Shown one piece after another: positions 17,856-25,641 of a stretch of DNA of 64,000 nucleotides. The notes beneath the pieces are model-generated. The model saw only the letters and a program-made list of their open reading frames with translations, ran no database searches and had not been told where the DNA came from. The translations under genes were made by a program, and so were the position numbers. Within the stretch, counting starts at the first letter, position 1. Each line of letters starts with the position of its first letter. The stretch is from Solirubrobacter phytolaccae (GTDB lineage: Bacteria; Actinomycetota; Thermoleophilia; Solirubrobacterales; Solirubrobacteraceae). The DNA lies in NCBI RefSeq assembly GCF_027587195.1, contig NZ_JAPDDP010000023.1, positions 30,231-94,230 of the forward strand. Direction: 5' to 3'.

Positions 17856-18905
17856 ATGGAGGACCTCTGGCGCGAGGACGACACGACGCCCGGCGCGATC
17901 GAGGCGGCGCTGCGGCGCATGTTCGTCGAGCGCCACAAGGAGGAGCGCGCGTACGTGCCGGCGCGCGTCATGAACATGGTCGTGATCGCCGACCGCGAGT
18001 TCCGCGGCGAGGTCGAGAACCGGCTGCAGCGCGTCGGTCGCTTCCACCCGTCGCGGCTGCTGCTCGTGCTGGTCGACCCCGGCCGCACACGGCTGGCCGC
18101 GAGCGTGCGGATCGGCACCGTCGACGCGCCCAAGTCCGGCTCGATCTCCGTCGGGCGCGAGCGCGTGTCGCTGCTCGTGGGCGAGAAGCACCTCAAGAAG
18201 CTCGACACGATCCTGGACCCGCTCGTCGTCACCGACCTGGCGACGATGGTGTGGTCCCCGCACGGCTACCCCGAGGCGGTCGACGAGCTGCGTCAGCTGG
18301 CCCAGATCGCCCTGCTCGACTCCCAGGACGAGCAGGACGTGGAGCGGGCGCTGGCCCGCGCGGACAGCCTGTCGCACGACACGTACGTCGTCGATCTCGC
18401 GTGGCTGCGCTCGACGCCGTGGCGTGAGCGGATCGCGGCCGCGTTCGACTCGCCGCGCCGGCGGCCGGACCTGAAGGCGATCAGCGCCGTCACGGTCCGC
18501 CACCGCGAGGACTCGCTCGCGTCGGGCGTGCTGTTCTGCGGCTGGCTCGCCTCCCGGCTGGGCTGGGAACCGGGCGCGCTGTCGCAGGGGCGCGGCAAGT
18601 GGACGGGCTCCGCGCACACGCGACGGCAGGACATCAGGCTCACGCTCGAGCCCGTCGAGATGAGCTCCCCCGGCCTCGCGGGGGTGACGATCGAGATGGC
18701 GAGCGGCCAGACCGTCTCGCTCGACCGCTCCCCCGGCGGACTGCGCGCGAGCCGCCGTGAACGCGACGGAACCGAGCGCGCCTGGACCGTCATGGGCGCC
18801 TCCCGCGGGGAGGGCGGCATCCTCGGCGAAGGCGTCCGGCAAGCACTCCTGCGCGATCCCACCTATCGTCCGGCCCTGAAATCGGCCGAGGCGATGGTGG
18901 TGTAG
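17856..18905 (+). CDS. opcA: Glucose-6-phosphate dehydrogenase assembly protein OpcA
   Basis: 349 residues, typical OpcA length. OpcA binds and activates or assembles G6PDH in cyanobacteria and actinobacteria and has no known catalysis of its own. Recognised by N-terminal ALRRMFVERHKEERAYVPAR, RVMNMVVIADRE, HPSRLLLVLVDP and the central TYVVDLAWLRSTPWRERIAA followed by GWLASRLGW. The ATG at 17856 is five bases past the zwf stop. The stop shares one base with the GTG of pgl (TAGTG). Confidence 0.92.
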   Translation: MEDLWREDDTTPGAIEAALRRMFVERHKEERAYVPARVMNMVVIADREFRGEVENRLQRVGRFHPSRLLLVLVDPGRTRLAASVRIGTVDAPKSGSISVGRERVSLLVGEKHLKKLDTILDPLVVTDLATMVWSPHGYPEAVDELRQLAQIALLDSQDEQDVERALARADSLSHDTYVVDLAWLRSTPWRERIAAAFDSPRRRPDLKAISAVTVRHREDSLASGVLFCGWLASRLGWEPGALSQGRGKWTGSAHTRRQDIRLTLEPVEMSSPGLAGVTIEMASGQTVSLDRSPGGLRASRRERDGTERAWTVMGASRGEGGILGEGVRQALLRDPTYRPALKSAEAMVV

Positions 18906-19591
18906 TGGAGATCCAAGTGGAGGAGAACCCGGCGGAAGTGGTCGCCGGGCTGCTTGTGGATGCCGCGTCAGCGGGTGGTGATGTCGTGCTCACGGGCGGG
19001 TCCACGCCCAAGCTGGCGTACGAGATCGCGTCCCGCGCCGGGGCGGACTGGAGCCGCGCGACCGTGTGGTTCAGCGACGAGCGCTGCGTCCCGCCGGAGA
19101 GCGGGCTGTCGAACTTCCGGATGGCGAACGAGGCGCTGCTCGGCCGGCTGGACCGCGGTGTCCGGCCGACCGTGATGCGGATGGAGGGCGAGCTCGGCGC
19201 GGACGCCGGGAGCGCGTCCTACGAGGCGTCCGTGCGTGAGCGGCTGGGCTCGGAGCCGCGCTGGGACCTGCTCCTGCTCGGCCTCGGCCCGGACGCGCAC
19301 TGCGCTTCGCTGTTCCCCGGCAAGCCCGAGGTCGAGGAGCGCTCACGGCTGGTCACCGGTGTCGAACTTGCAGGCATGGAGCCGCAGGTTCCGCGCATCT
19401 CGTTGACCCTTCCCGCCTTGAACAGCGGGCGTTTGACGGTGTTCCTGGTCACCGGGGCCGACAAGGCGCAAGCCGTCGCGCGCGCGTTTGCTGCTACACC
19501 GGATGCCGACTCGCCCGCGGCATTCGTGCGTCCAGGCGCGGGAGAGTTGCTCGTCGTACTGGATCCGGCTGCGGCCAAGGAGCTCACGTGA
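18905..19591 (+). CDS. pgl: 6-phosphogluconolactonase
   Basis: 228 residues, usual length. Hydrolyses 6-phosphogluconolactone from Zwf. Family landmarks: VLTGGSTPKLAYE at the N-terminus, WFSDERCVPPESGLSNFRMA and LLLLGLGPDAHCASLFPG. The classic motif is GMGxDGHxASLFP; here it is GLGPDAHCASLFPG, so the motif Gly before His is Ala. Start GTG at 18905 overlaps the opcA stop by one base, and its stop overlaps the next start (GTGA). Confidence 0.94.
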   Translation: MEIQVEENPAEVVAGLLVDAASAGGDVVLTGGSTPKLAYEIASRAGADWSRATVWFSDERCVPPESGLSNFRMANEALLGRLDRGVRPTVMRMEGELGADAGSASYEASVRERLGSEPRWDLLLLGLGPDAHCASLFPGKPEVEERSRLVTGVELAGMEPQVPRISLTLPALNSGRLTVFLVTGADKAQAVARAFAATPDADSPAAFVRPGAGELLVVLDPAAAKELT

Positions 19592-20589
19592 GCGATCAGT
19601 TCATCGGAGTCGATGTGGGGGGGACCAAGATCGCGGTCTCCGTCTTGGAGGGTGGAGAGCTCTCCGAATCAGTGGTCACGCCTACCAACCAGGCCTCGCA
19701 AGAGGCGCTGGTGGAGCAGATCGCGGTCGCGATCGAAGGCGCGATCACGAGCGAGACCCGCGCGGTAGGCATCGGCATGCCGTCGATCATCGAGTTCGCG
19801 ACGGGCAAGGTCCTCGCGTCGGTGAACATCCCGCTGCACGACATCCCGCTGCGCTCGCTGCTGACCGAGCGCATGGGCGTGCCGGTCTACGTCGAGAACG
19901 ACGCGGGCTGCGCGGCGCTGGCCGAGGCGTTCGACGACGGCAAGATCGTCGTGGACTCGCTGGTGATGCTGACGATCGGCACCGGCGTCGGTGGCGGCTG
20001 GGTGCTGGGCGGCAAGCTCTACCGCGGCGCGACCACGTCGGCCGCCGAGGTCGGGCACACGATCATCGGGCGGGACGTGCAGTTCGGCAACAACGTGCCG
20101 GGCGACCCGTTCCCGCAGCGGGGCTCGCTGGAGACGCTGGCCTCCGGGCGCGCGCTGGACCGGCTGGCCGACTACGCGGCGGTGCAGTACCCCGACTCCC
20201 ACCTCGGCAAGGTCACGGCCAAGAAGGGCAACGTCGACGGCCAGGACGTCGTTCAGGGCGCGGAGGCCGGCGACGACGCCTGCCTGTGGTGCCTGCGCGT
20301 GCTCGGCGAGCGGATCGGCATCGGGATCGCGAACGCCATCAACACCTTCGACCCGCTCGAGGTGGTCTTGGGCGGCGGTGTCTCGCGGGCCGGCGCGCTG
20401 CTGCTCGAGCCGGCCAAGGACGCCGCGTTCCGGCACGTCGTGCCCGGCCTCGGCCTGAACACCACGATCCGGATCGCGCGCCACGGGCCGCGTGCGGGCG
20501 TGCTCGGTGCGGCGCTCATCGCCGCCCAGGAGCACGCCGACAGCACGGGTCGCAACCTGCAGGGCGCCATCTCCGGGGAGGGCGCGTGA
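19588..20589 (+). CDS. ROK-family sugar kinase (probable glucokinase) lacking the ROK zinc cysteines
   Basis: 333 residues. N-terminal phosphate motif GVDVGGTKIAVSV, the catalytic aspartate in YVENDAGCAAL, and GTGVGGGW are those of ROK kinases; the operon context suggests glucose as substrate. The family's zinc motif CxCGxxGCxE is absent: the equivalent place, after AAEVGHTII, reads FPQRGSLETLAS, so all three cysteines are gone although the GSLET tail is recognisable. Zinc-free ROK proteins exist, so activity is likely. It would feed glucose 6-phosphate to Pgi and Zwf. Overlaps both neighbours by four bases. Confidence 0.88.
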   Translation: MSDQFIGVDVGGTKIAVSVLEGGELSESVVTPTNQASQEALVEQIAVAIEGAITSETRAVGIGMPSIIEFATGKVLASVNIPLHDIPLRSLLTERMGVPVYVENDAGCAALAEAFDDGKIVVDSLVMLTIGTGVGGGWVLGGKLYRGATTSAAEVGHTIIGRDVQFGNNVPGDPFPQRGSLETLASGRALDRLADYAAVQYPDSHLGKVTAKKGNVDGQDVVQGAEAGDDACLWCLRVLGERIGIGIANAINTFDPLEVVLGGGVSRAGALLLEPAKDAAFRHVVPGLGLNTTIRIARHGPRAGVLGAALIAAQEHADSTGRNLQGAISGEGA

Positions 20590-21047
20590 AGATCGCGTGC
20601 GCGTTCGACCACGCCGGGTTCCCGCTGAAGGCGATGGTGATCGAAGCGGTCGAGGCCGAAGGGCACGAGGTGACCGACCTCGGCACGTGGTCGACGGACG
20701 CGGTCGACTACCCGGACACCGCGCGCCTGGCCGCCGAGGCGGTGCGCGGCGGCGGCGCCGACCGCGCGATCCTCGTCTGCGGTTCGGGCGCGGGCGTCGC
20801 GGTGGCGGCGTGCAAGTTCCCGAACATCCGCGCCGTCGTCGCCCATGACACCTACACGGCGCACCAGTCGGTCGAGCACGACGACTGCAACGTCCTCTGC
20901 CTCGGCGGACGGGTGATCGGCCCGGCGCTGGCCGCCGACATCATCAAGTCATATTTAGCCGCCGAGTTCACCGGGGATGATCGTCACAAGCGACGCCTGG
21001 CGAAGATCGACGGCATCGAGCGTGAGTTCCTCCGGGACGACATCTAG
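20586..21047 (+). CDS. rpiB: Ribose-5-phosphate isomerase B (RpiB/LacAB family)
   Basis: 153 residues, usual RpiB size. Interconverts ribulose 5-phosphate and ribose 5-phosphate. FDHAGFPLK at the start, active-site cysteine in LVCGSGAGVAVAACK, then IRAVVAHD and HDDCNVLCLGGRVIG match the family. The phosphate-binding loop has AACK where SANK is common. GTG start at 20586 overlaps the kinase stop (GTGA). With Gnd upstream it completes the oxidative branch to ribose 5-phosphate in one transcript. Confidence 0.93.
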   Translation: MKIACAFDHAGFPLKAMVIEAVEAEGHEVTDLGTWSTDAVDYPDTARLAAEAVRGGGADRAILVCGSGAGVAVAACKFPNIRAVVAHDTYTAHQSVEHDDCNVLCLGGRVIGPALAADIIKSYLAAEFTGDDRHKRRLAKIDGIEREFLRDDI

Positions 21048-21061
21048 GGAGTAGTGGAAGC

Positions 21062-21232
21062 GTGCGTACGATCGAGTGCAACGTCTGTGGGGAGACCCTG
21101 TCGGCGGCCAATGACGAAGAGCTGGCCAAGCAGCTGAAGGACCACCTCGTCGACGAGCACGACGAGTCGCCGTCGGACGACGAGATCCATCAGACGGTCG
21201 ATCACGAGGCCTACGACGCCATGGACTCCTGA
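21062..21232 (+). CDS. Zinc-finger-like acidic microprotein (56 aa)
   Basis: 56 residues from GTG 21062, preceded by GGGAG. It begins MRTIECNVCGETLSAANDEE and continues DHLVDEHDESPSD, giving a C-x2-C...H-x4-H arrangement able to bind one zinc, then a very acidic tail ending DHEAYDAMDS. It sits 14 bases after rpiB and overlaps the next gene. Similar short C-x2-C...H-x4-H proteins are common in actinobacteria, with unknown roles. A link to carbohydrate metabolism is suggested only by position. Confidence 0.75.
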   Translation: MRTIECNVCGETLSAANDEELAKQLKDHLVDEHDESPSDDEIHQTVDHEAYDAMDS

Positions 21233-21846
21233 AGCCGGACCAGCAGGACCCGCTCGTCGTCAGCGGGCCGCGCCTGCAGCTGCGCTACCCCGCGGCTGAC
21301 GATGCGGCCCGGCTGTTCGAGCTCGCTTCGAACCCGGCGGTGACGCGCTGGTTCTCATGGGGGCCCTACACGGAGGTCTCGCAGGCGGAGGCGTGGATCG
21401 CTGCGCAGCCGGCCAAGCGCGACGCGGGCGAGATCATGGACTTCCTGGTTGTCGACCCGGACGCCGGGCCGGTCGGCGTGACGGGCCTGACGGAGGTCTC
21501 CAAGCGCGACGGTCGGGCGACGGTCGGGTCGTGGATCGGCGAGCCGTACTGGGGCTCGGGCGCGAACGCGGAGGCCAAGGCGCTGATCGCCGCGCTGGCG
21601 TTCCGGCGGCTCGGCGCGGAGCGGCTGACGGCGTGGGCGAACACCCGCAACGGGCGCTCGCAGCGGGCGCTGGAGCGCGTCGGGTTCCGGCGCGAGGGCG
21701 TGCTGCGCGCCTGGCACCGGCACGGCGACGAGATGCACGACGTGGTCGTGTTCGCCCTGGTGCGTTCCGTGTGGGAGCGCAGCCCGCTCGCTCAGGTGCC
21801 GGTGACGGTGGAAGGCACGCCGCCGCCGTCCTTCGTCTTGGGCTGA
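21229..21846 (+). CDS. GNAT-family N-acetyltransferase (RimJ/RimL type), apparent CTG start
   Basis: About 205 residues if started at CTG 21229. The domain begins GPRLQLRYPAADDAARLFEL and continues VTRWFSWGPYT, WIGEPYWGSGANAEAKAL (acetyl-CoA loop), then SQRALERVGFRREGVLR, the RimJ/RimL pattern for acetylating amino groups on proteins or small molecules. In this frame there is no ATG, GTG or TTG between the stop at 21112 and GTG 21340, and a start at 21340 would delete the first strand and helix. CTG 21229 overlaps the upstream TGA (CTGA). The last 55 bases overlap the convergent transporter gene. Confidence 0.8.
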   Translation: MKPDQQDPLVVSGPRLQLRYPAADDAARLFELASNPAVTRWFSWGPYTEVSQAEAWIAAQPAKRDAGEIMDFLVVDPDAGPVGVTGLTEVSKRDGRATVGSWIGEPYWGSGANAEAKALIAALAFRRLGAERLTAWANTRNGRSQRALERVGFRREGVLRAWHRHGDEMHDVVVFALVRSVWERSPLAQVPVTVEGTPPPSFVLG

Positions 21847-22688
21847 GCCGCGCCGCGCGTGCGCTGCGTGGCGAGCACGCAGGCCACGATCGCGAGGGCC
21901 GCGAGGACCATGCCGGCGGTGACGTGCTCGCCGAGCAGCAGCGCCGCCCACGCGAGCGTGAGGACGGGCTGGGCGAGCTGCGTCTGGCCGATCTTGGCCA
22001 CGCCGCCCAGCGCGAGGCCGTGGTACCAGGCGAAGAAGCCGAGGAACATCGAGACGGCGGCGACGTAGGCGAAGCCGAGCCAGGACTCCGCGCTGACGCT
22101 GCCGAGGTCGTGCGTGGCGAGCGCGGTGGGGAGGACGAGGAACGGCGCGGTGAGCAGGAGCGCCCAACAGATCACCTGCCAGCCGCCGTAGCGGCGGCTC
22201 AGCGCGCCGCCCTCCGCGTAGCCGAGGCCGGCGGAGGCGACGGCGGCGAGGACGAGCAGGTCGGCGGGCTCGAGCCCGTTCACGCCCTGGGTGGTCGCAA
22301 AGATGAGGACGGCGACCAGACCGGCCATCGCCGCGAGCCAGAACGCGCGGCTCGGACGCTCGCCGGCACGGAGGACGGCGAAGACCGCGGTCGCGGCGGG
22401 GAGGAGGCCGACGATCACGCTCGCGTGGGCGGAGGTGAGGTGCTCGAGCGCGAGCGTGCTGAACAGCGGGAAGCCGATCACGACGCCGAGGCCGACGAGG
22501 GCGAACCGCGGCACGTCGCGCTTCGCGGGGAGCGGTTCGCGCCGGATCGCCAGGAGCAGGCCCGCGAGCACGGCGGCGACGAGCGCGCGGCCGAGGCCGA
22601 CGAACGTGGCGTCGAGGTCCTCGACGGCGAGCCGCGTCATCGGCAGCGAGAACGAGAACGCGAGGACGCCGAGAAAGCCCCACGCCAT
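21792..22688 (-). CDS. EamA/DMT-family transporter
   Basis: About 298 residues with ten predicted membrane helices in two EamA repeats (first from AWGFLGVLAFSFSLPMTRL, second from SAGLGYAEGGALSRRYGGWQ). Such carriers export amino acids or other metabolites. The longer start at ATG 22763 would put its first bases on top of the divergent regulator's ATG, with no room for promoters; ATG 22688 opens the first helix and leaves a 73-base promoter region. Divergence from a MocR regulator suggests control by it. The 3' end overlaps the acetyltransferase gene. Confidence 0.82.
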   Translation of the reverse strand: MAWGFLGVLAFSFSLPMTRLAVEDLDATFVGLGRALVAAVLAGLLLAIRREPLPAKRDVPRFALVGLGVVIGFPLFSTLALEHLTSAHASVIVGLLPAATAVFAVLRAGERPSRAFWLAAMAGLVAVLIFATTQGVNGLEPADLLVLAAVASAGLGYAEGGALSRRYGGWQVICWALLLTAPFLVLPTALATHDLGSVSAESWLGFAYVAAVSMFLGFFAWYHGLALGGVAKIGQTQLAQPVLTLAWAALLLGEHVTAGMVLAALAIVACVLATQRTRGAAQPKTKDGGGVPSTVTGT

Positions 22689-22718
22689 GGCCTTCCAGGC
22701 GGCGGGGTGGCGTTCGCG

Positions 22719-22747
22719 TTGCGTTATCCGGGTGCGGTCGATAGCGT
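22719..22747 (+). promoter_or_regulatory. Sigma-70-like promoter of the MocR gene
   Basis: TTGCGT (22719-22724), a 17-base spacer, TAGCGT (22742-22747), then 14 bases to the ATG at 22762, so the leader would be very short. GCGTTA occurs twice in the same region (22721 and 22744) as a direct repeat with GATAACGC just inside the gene, the sort of repeat MocR proteins bind. Function is inferred. Confidence 0.5.
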
Positions 22748-22761
22748 TACTCAGGTCCGTC

Positions 22762-24174
22762 ATGCTTGAAGATAACGCAGCCACAGCCGTAATCGCAACC
22801 CTCGAGGCCGAGGTGGCGTCGCGCGCGCCCGGCGAGCGGCTGCCGTCGGTGCGGGAGCTGATGGCGCGGCACCGGGCCGGGCCGGCCACGGTCCAGCGGG
22901 CGATCGCCGACCTGGTGGCTCGCGGCCTGGTCGAGGCGCGGCCGGGGCGGGGGACGTTCGTGGCGGCGCGCAGCGAGCCGGTGGCGCCCGACCCGTCCTG
23001 GCAGTCGGTGCCGCTCGGCGCGCGCTCGATCGACGCGGACGCGCTCGTGCGCCTGCTGCGTCCGCCGCCGGACGACGCGCTCGTGCTGTCGTCCGGCTAC
23101 CTGCCCGCGGACCTGCAGCCGACGGCGCTGCTGGGCGCGGCCCTGGCCCGCGCGGCGCGGCGGCCGGGTGCGTGGGATCGCGTCCCGCTCGAGGGCATCA
23201 GCGGGCTGCGCGCGTACTTCGCCGCGGAGGCGGGCGCCACGCCCGGCGACGTGCTGATCACGCCCGGCGGCCAGGCTGCGCTCGCCGCCTGCTTCCGTGG
23301 GCTCGCCGCGCCGGGCGCGTCGGTGATCGTCGAGTCGCCGACCTACCTCGGCGCGCTGGTGACGGCCCGCGCCCAGGGCCTGCACCCGATCCCGGTGCCC
23401 GCCGACGCGCACGGCATCCGCCCGGACCTGCTCGCCGACGCGCTCGCCAGCTCCGGTGCCCGCGTCGTCTACCTGCAGCCCGTGTTCGCGAACCCGCACG
23501 GCGCCACCCTCGCCCCGGAGCGCCGGGTCGAGGTGCTCGAGGCGGTCCGTGCCGCGGGCGCGTTCATCATCGAGGACGACGCGTTCCGCGACTTCGCGCT
23601 GGGGCCGGCGGCGGGCGAGACCACGCGGGGCGCGGCGCGCACGCGCGGCGCCGCGGCGGTCGTGCCGCCGCCGCTGTTCGCCGACGATCCCGACGGGCAC
23701 GTGGTGCGCATCCGGTCGCTCACGAAGGCGTCCGCGCCCGGGTTGCGGATCGCGGCGGTGATCGCGCGCGGGCCGGCCGCGGCGCGGCTGCGGGCGGCGC
23801 GGATCGTCGAGGACCTGTTCGTCACCGGGCCGCTGCAGGAGGCGGCGCTCGAGGTCGTCGGCGCGCCTGCGTGGCGCGCGCACCTGCGCAAGCTCCGCAA
23901 GGTCCTGACCGAGCGCCGGGACGCGCTCGCCGCGGCGCTGCCAGCTGGAGTCCACGTGCCCGATGGCGGCATGAACCTGTGGCTGCCGTTGCCGCCCGGG
24001 ACGGACGACGTCGACCTGGCGCAGCGCCTGGGGGCGTCGGGCGTGGTCGTCTCGCCCGGGCGGCCGTTCTTCGCCGCCGAGCCGCCCGGCCCGTTCCTGC
24101 GGCTGACGTTCGCGGCCGAGCCGCCGGAACGCCTGGCCCAGGGGATGCGGCGCGTGTTCGCGGAGCTCGACTAG
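22762..24174 (+). CDS. MocR/PdxR-family regulator (GntR HTH fused to class I aminotransferase domain)
   Basis: 470 residues. Residues 1-75 are a GntR winged helix (LPSVRELMARHRAGPATVQR, GLVEARPGRGTFVAA). The rest is a fold-type I aminotransferase: YLQPVFANPHGATLAPERR, IIEDDAFRDF and the PLP lysine in RSLTKASAPGLR. MocR proteins sense PLP or PLP-bound amines and control vitamin B6, GABA or transport genes. A GC-rich insertion (RGAARTRGAAA) sits before the lysine region. It is divergent from the EamA transporter, its likely target, and its TAG overlaps the next convergent stop (CTAG). Confidence 0.9.
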   Translation: MLEDNAATAVIATLEAEVASRAPGERLPSVRELMARHRAGPATVQRAIADLVARGLVEARPGRGTFVAARSEPVAPDPSWQSVPLGARSIDADALVRLLRPPPDDALVLSSGYLPADLQPTALLGAALARAARRPGAWDRVPLEGISGLRAYFAAEAGATPGDVLITPGGQAALAACFRGLAAPGASVIVESPTYLGALVTARAQGLHPIPVPADAHGIRPDLLADALASSGARVVYLQPVFANPHGATLAPERRVEVLEAVRAAGAFIIEDDAFRDFALGPAAGETTRGAARTRGAAAVVPPPLFADDPDGHVVRIRSLTKASAPGLRIAAVIARGPAAARLRAARIVEDLFVTGPLQEAALEVVGAPAWRAHLRKLRKVLTERRDALAAALPAGVHVPDGGMNLWLPLPPGTDDVDLAQRLGASGVVVSPGRPFFAAEPPGPFLRLTFAAEPPERLAQGMRRVFAELD

Positions 24175-24824
24175 AACTCGTCGGGGCGCTTGAACCAGTA
24201 GCCGTCGCCCTCGTTACGGCCGAGCGGCGCGCGGTCGAGCCACTGGTAGATGCCCCAGATCGCGTCGAGGCCGCGCGAGTAGGCCGAGTAGGTGTGGAAG
24301 ACCTTGCCGTCGCGCAGGGCGAACGCGCTCATGCCCGGCTGCTCGGCACCGAGCTCCGCGGGGTCGACGGGGCGGAAGTTGTACTCCCGGAGCGGCCGCT
24401 CCGGCGTGTTGGACACGCCGAAGTCGAAGTTGAAGTCGCTCCCGGACGACGACGCCCACGGGAACGTCCAGCCCATCCGCTCGCGGTAGGCGAGCAGCTT
24501 CTCCAACGGCGCGCGCGACACCGCCGTCCAGGTCACGTCGTGGTGCTCCAGGTACACGCGCGGCAGCTCCACGTGGTGCGCGATCGACGTGCAGCTCGCG
24601 CACACGGTCTCCGTCTCCGGGCCGTACATGAAGTGGTAGACGAGCAGCTGCGAGCGGCCGTCGAACAGCTCGGCGAGCGTGCGCGAGCCGTGCTCGGTGT
24701 CGAACCGATACTCCGCCGTCACCTCCTCCCACGGCAGCGCGGCGCGTTCGCGGGCGAGCTCGTCGCTCAACCGCGTGAGCTCCTTCTCGCGGTCGAGCAG
24801 GGCGAGGCGGGCGTCAGAGGCCAT
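24171..24824 (-). CDS. DUF899 family thioredoxin-like protein
   Basis: 217 residues of the DUF899 family. Recognised by WEEVTAEYRFDTEHG, LLVYHFMYGP, a CxxC (VCASCTSIAHH), RMGWTFPWASSSGSDFNFDFG and C-terminal GIYQWLDRAPLGRNE. The fold is thioredoxin-like; function is not established. It is the last gene of the ArsR-SRPBCC-DUF899 operon, overlapping the SRPBCC gene by 11 bases, a neighbourhood often seen for this family. GGAAGGAG lies upstream of the ATG. Confidence 0.88.
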   Translation of the reverse strand: MASDARLALLDREKELTRLSDELARERAALPWEEVTAEYRFDTEHGSRTLAELFDGRSQLLVYHFMYGPETETVCASCTSIAHHVELPRVYLEHHDVTWTAVSRAPLEKLLAYRERMGWTFPWASSSGSDFNFDFGVSNTPERPLREYNFRPVDPAELGAEQPGMSAFALRDGKVFHTYSAYSRGLDAIWGIYQWLDRAPLGRNEGDGYWFKRPDEF

Positions 24825-25248
24825 CTGCGACTCCTTCCAGCTTGTCGAGCACGGAGTTCCAGCCGGCGTCGACCGACTGCTCGTTCAGCGGCCCTTCGGC
24901 CGTGATGTTCTGATGGTCGAGGGCGACCTCGGTCCCGCCCGCGACGTCGCGCAGCGTCACCGTGAGCAACGTCTCCTCCGCGTCGGGCCCGAACTTGAAG
25001 ACCAGGACGATCCGCTCGTCCTCCACGAGCTCCTGGATGACGGAGTCGAACTGGTGCGCGTCGCCGTGCTCGTCGAGCATCTCGACGCGATGCACGCCGC
25101 CGACGCGCTCGTCGACGGTCGCGGTCGCCACGACCGAGCCGCCCGGCGCCAGCCAGCGCGCCACCAGCTCCGGCTCCAGGAACGCGCGGTACACCCGTGA
25201 GCGGGGCGCACGGACCACCCGCGACACCCGCACGCCGAAGCGGATCAC
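24814..25248 (-). CDS. AHSA1-type SRPBCC protein
   Basis: 144 residues. The Aha1-C-terminal-like SRPBCC form is seen in VYRAFLEPELVARWLAPGG, GGVHRVEMLDEHGD, LRDVAGGTEVALDHQNI and DAGWNSVLDKL. Such proteins bind small hydrophobic ligands and are very often paired with an ArsR repressor. GTG start at 25248 overlaps the ArsR stop (GTGA), with a perfect AGGAGG ribosome binding site inside the ArsR gene. The ligand is unknown. Confidence 0.88.
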   Translation of the reverse strand: MIRFGVRVSRVVRAPRSRVYRAFLEPELVARWLAPGGSVVATATVDERVGGVHRVEMLDEHGDAHQFDSVIQELVEDERIVLVFKFGPDAEETLLTVTLRDVAGGTEVALDHQNITAEGPLNEQSVDAGWNSVLDKLEGVADGL

Positions 25249-25562
25249 TCGTCCTCCTCCACGAGCGCCTGGAGGCGATCGAGCGCGTCCTCCCAGAAGC
25301 GCTCGTAGTGGCGCACCCACGCGCTGGCGTCGGCGAGCGGCGCGGCCCGCAGCGCGCAGACGGTCGTCCGCCCTTCGGTGCGCCGCTCGACCAGCCCGGC
25401 GCCTTCCAGCACCTTCAGGTGCTTCGACACGCCCGCGAGCGACATCGCGAACGGCGCCGCGAGGTCGCCCACCGTCCGTTCCCCGGCGGTGAGCGCGTCG
25501 AGCATCGCCCGCCGCGCCTCGCTCGAGAGCGCATGGAAGACCGCGTCCAGTTCCTCAACCAT
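25245..25562 (-). CDS. ArsR-family transcriptional repressor
   Basis: 105 residues with a winged helix: FHALSSEARRAMLDALTAGE, then FAMSLAGVSKHLKVLEGAGL and VERRTEGRTTV. The metal-binding cysteine box ELCVCDL is missing (TVGDLAAPF), so this is not a classical metal sensor but the branch paired with SRPBCC proteins. Its ATG lies inside one of two identical palindromes, strongly suggesting self-repression. Confidence 0.92.
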   Translation of the reverse strand: MVEELDAVFHALSSEARRAMLDALTAGERTVGDLAAPFAMSLAGVSKHLKVLEGAGLVERRTEGRTTVCALRAAPLADASAWVRHYERFWEDALDRLQALVEEDE

Positions 25563-25601
25563 GTGGTTGAAGGTAGCACAACGCTCAACCGTATGGTTGA
25601 G
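25555..25601. promoter_or_regulatory. Twin ArsR operators
   Basis: TCAACC-N4-GGTTGA occurs twice: 25555-25570, covering the ArsR start codon, and 25585-25600 (extended to CTCAACC...GGTTGAG at 25584-25601). Their centres are exactly 30 bases apart, about three helical turns, so two dimers would bind the same face. The sequence matches the AACCNNNNGGTT-type sites of ArsR repressors. Confidence 0.8.
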
Positions 25602-25641
25602 TCACGTCGTCTCGGCCTGGCGGTCAGGCATATTGGACCGC

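Noticed and set aside
21340..21846. GTG 21340 as the acetyltransferase start
   Set aside because: It would remove the first strand and helix of the GNAT fold, which are clearly coded just upstream in the same frame.
22291..22761. N-terminal extension of the MocR regulator from further upstream
   Set aside because: The extra residues are the antisense of the EamA transporter gene; a promoter and the GntR domain start fit ATG 22762.
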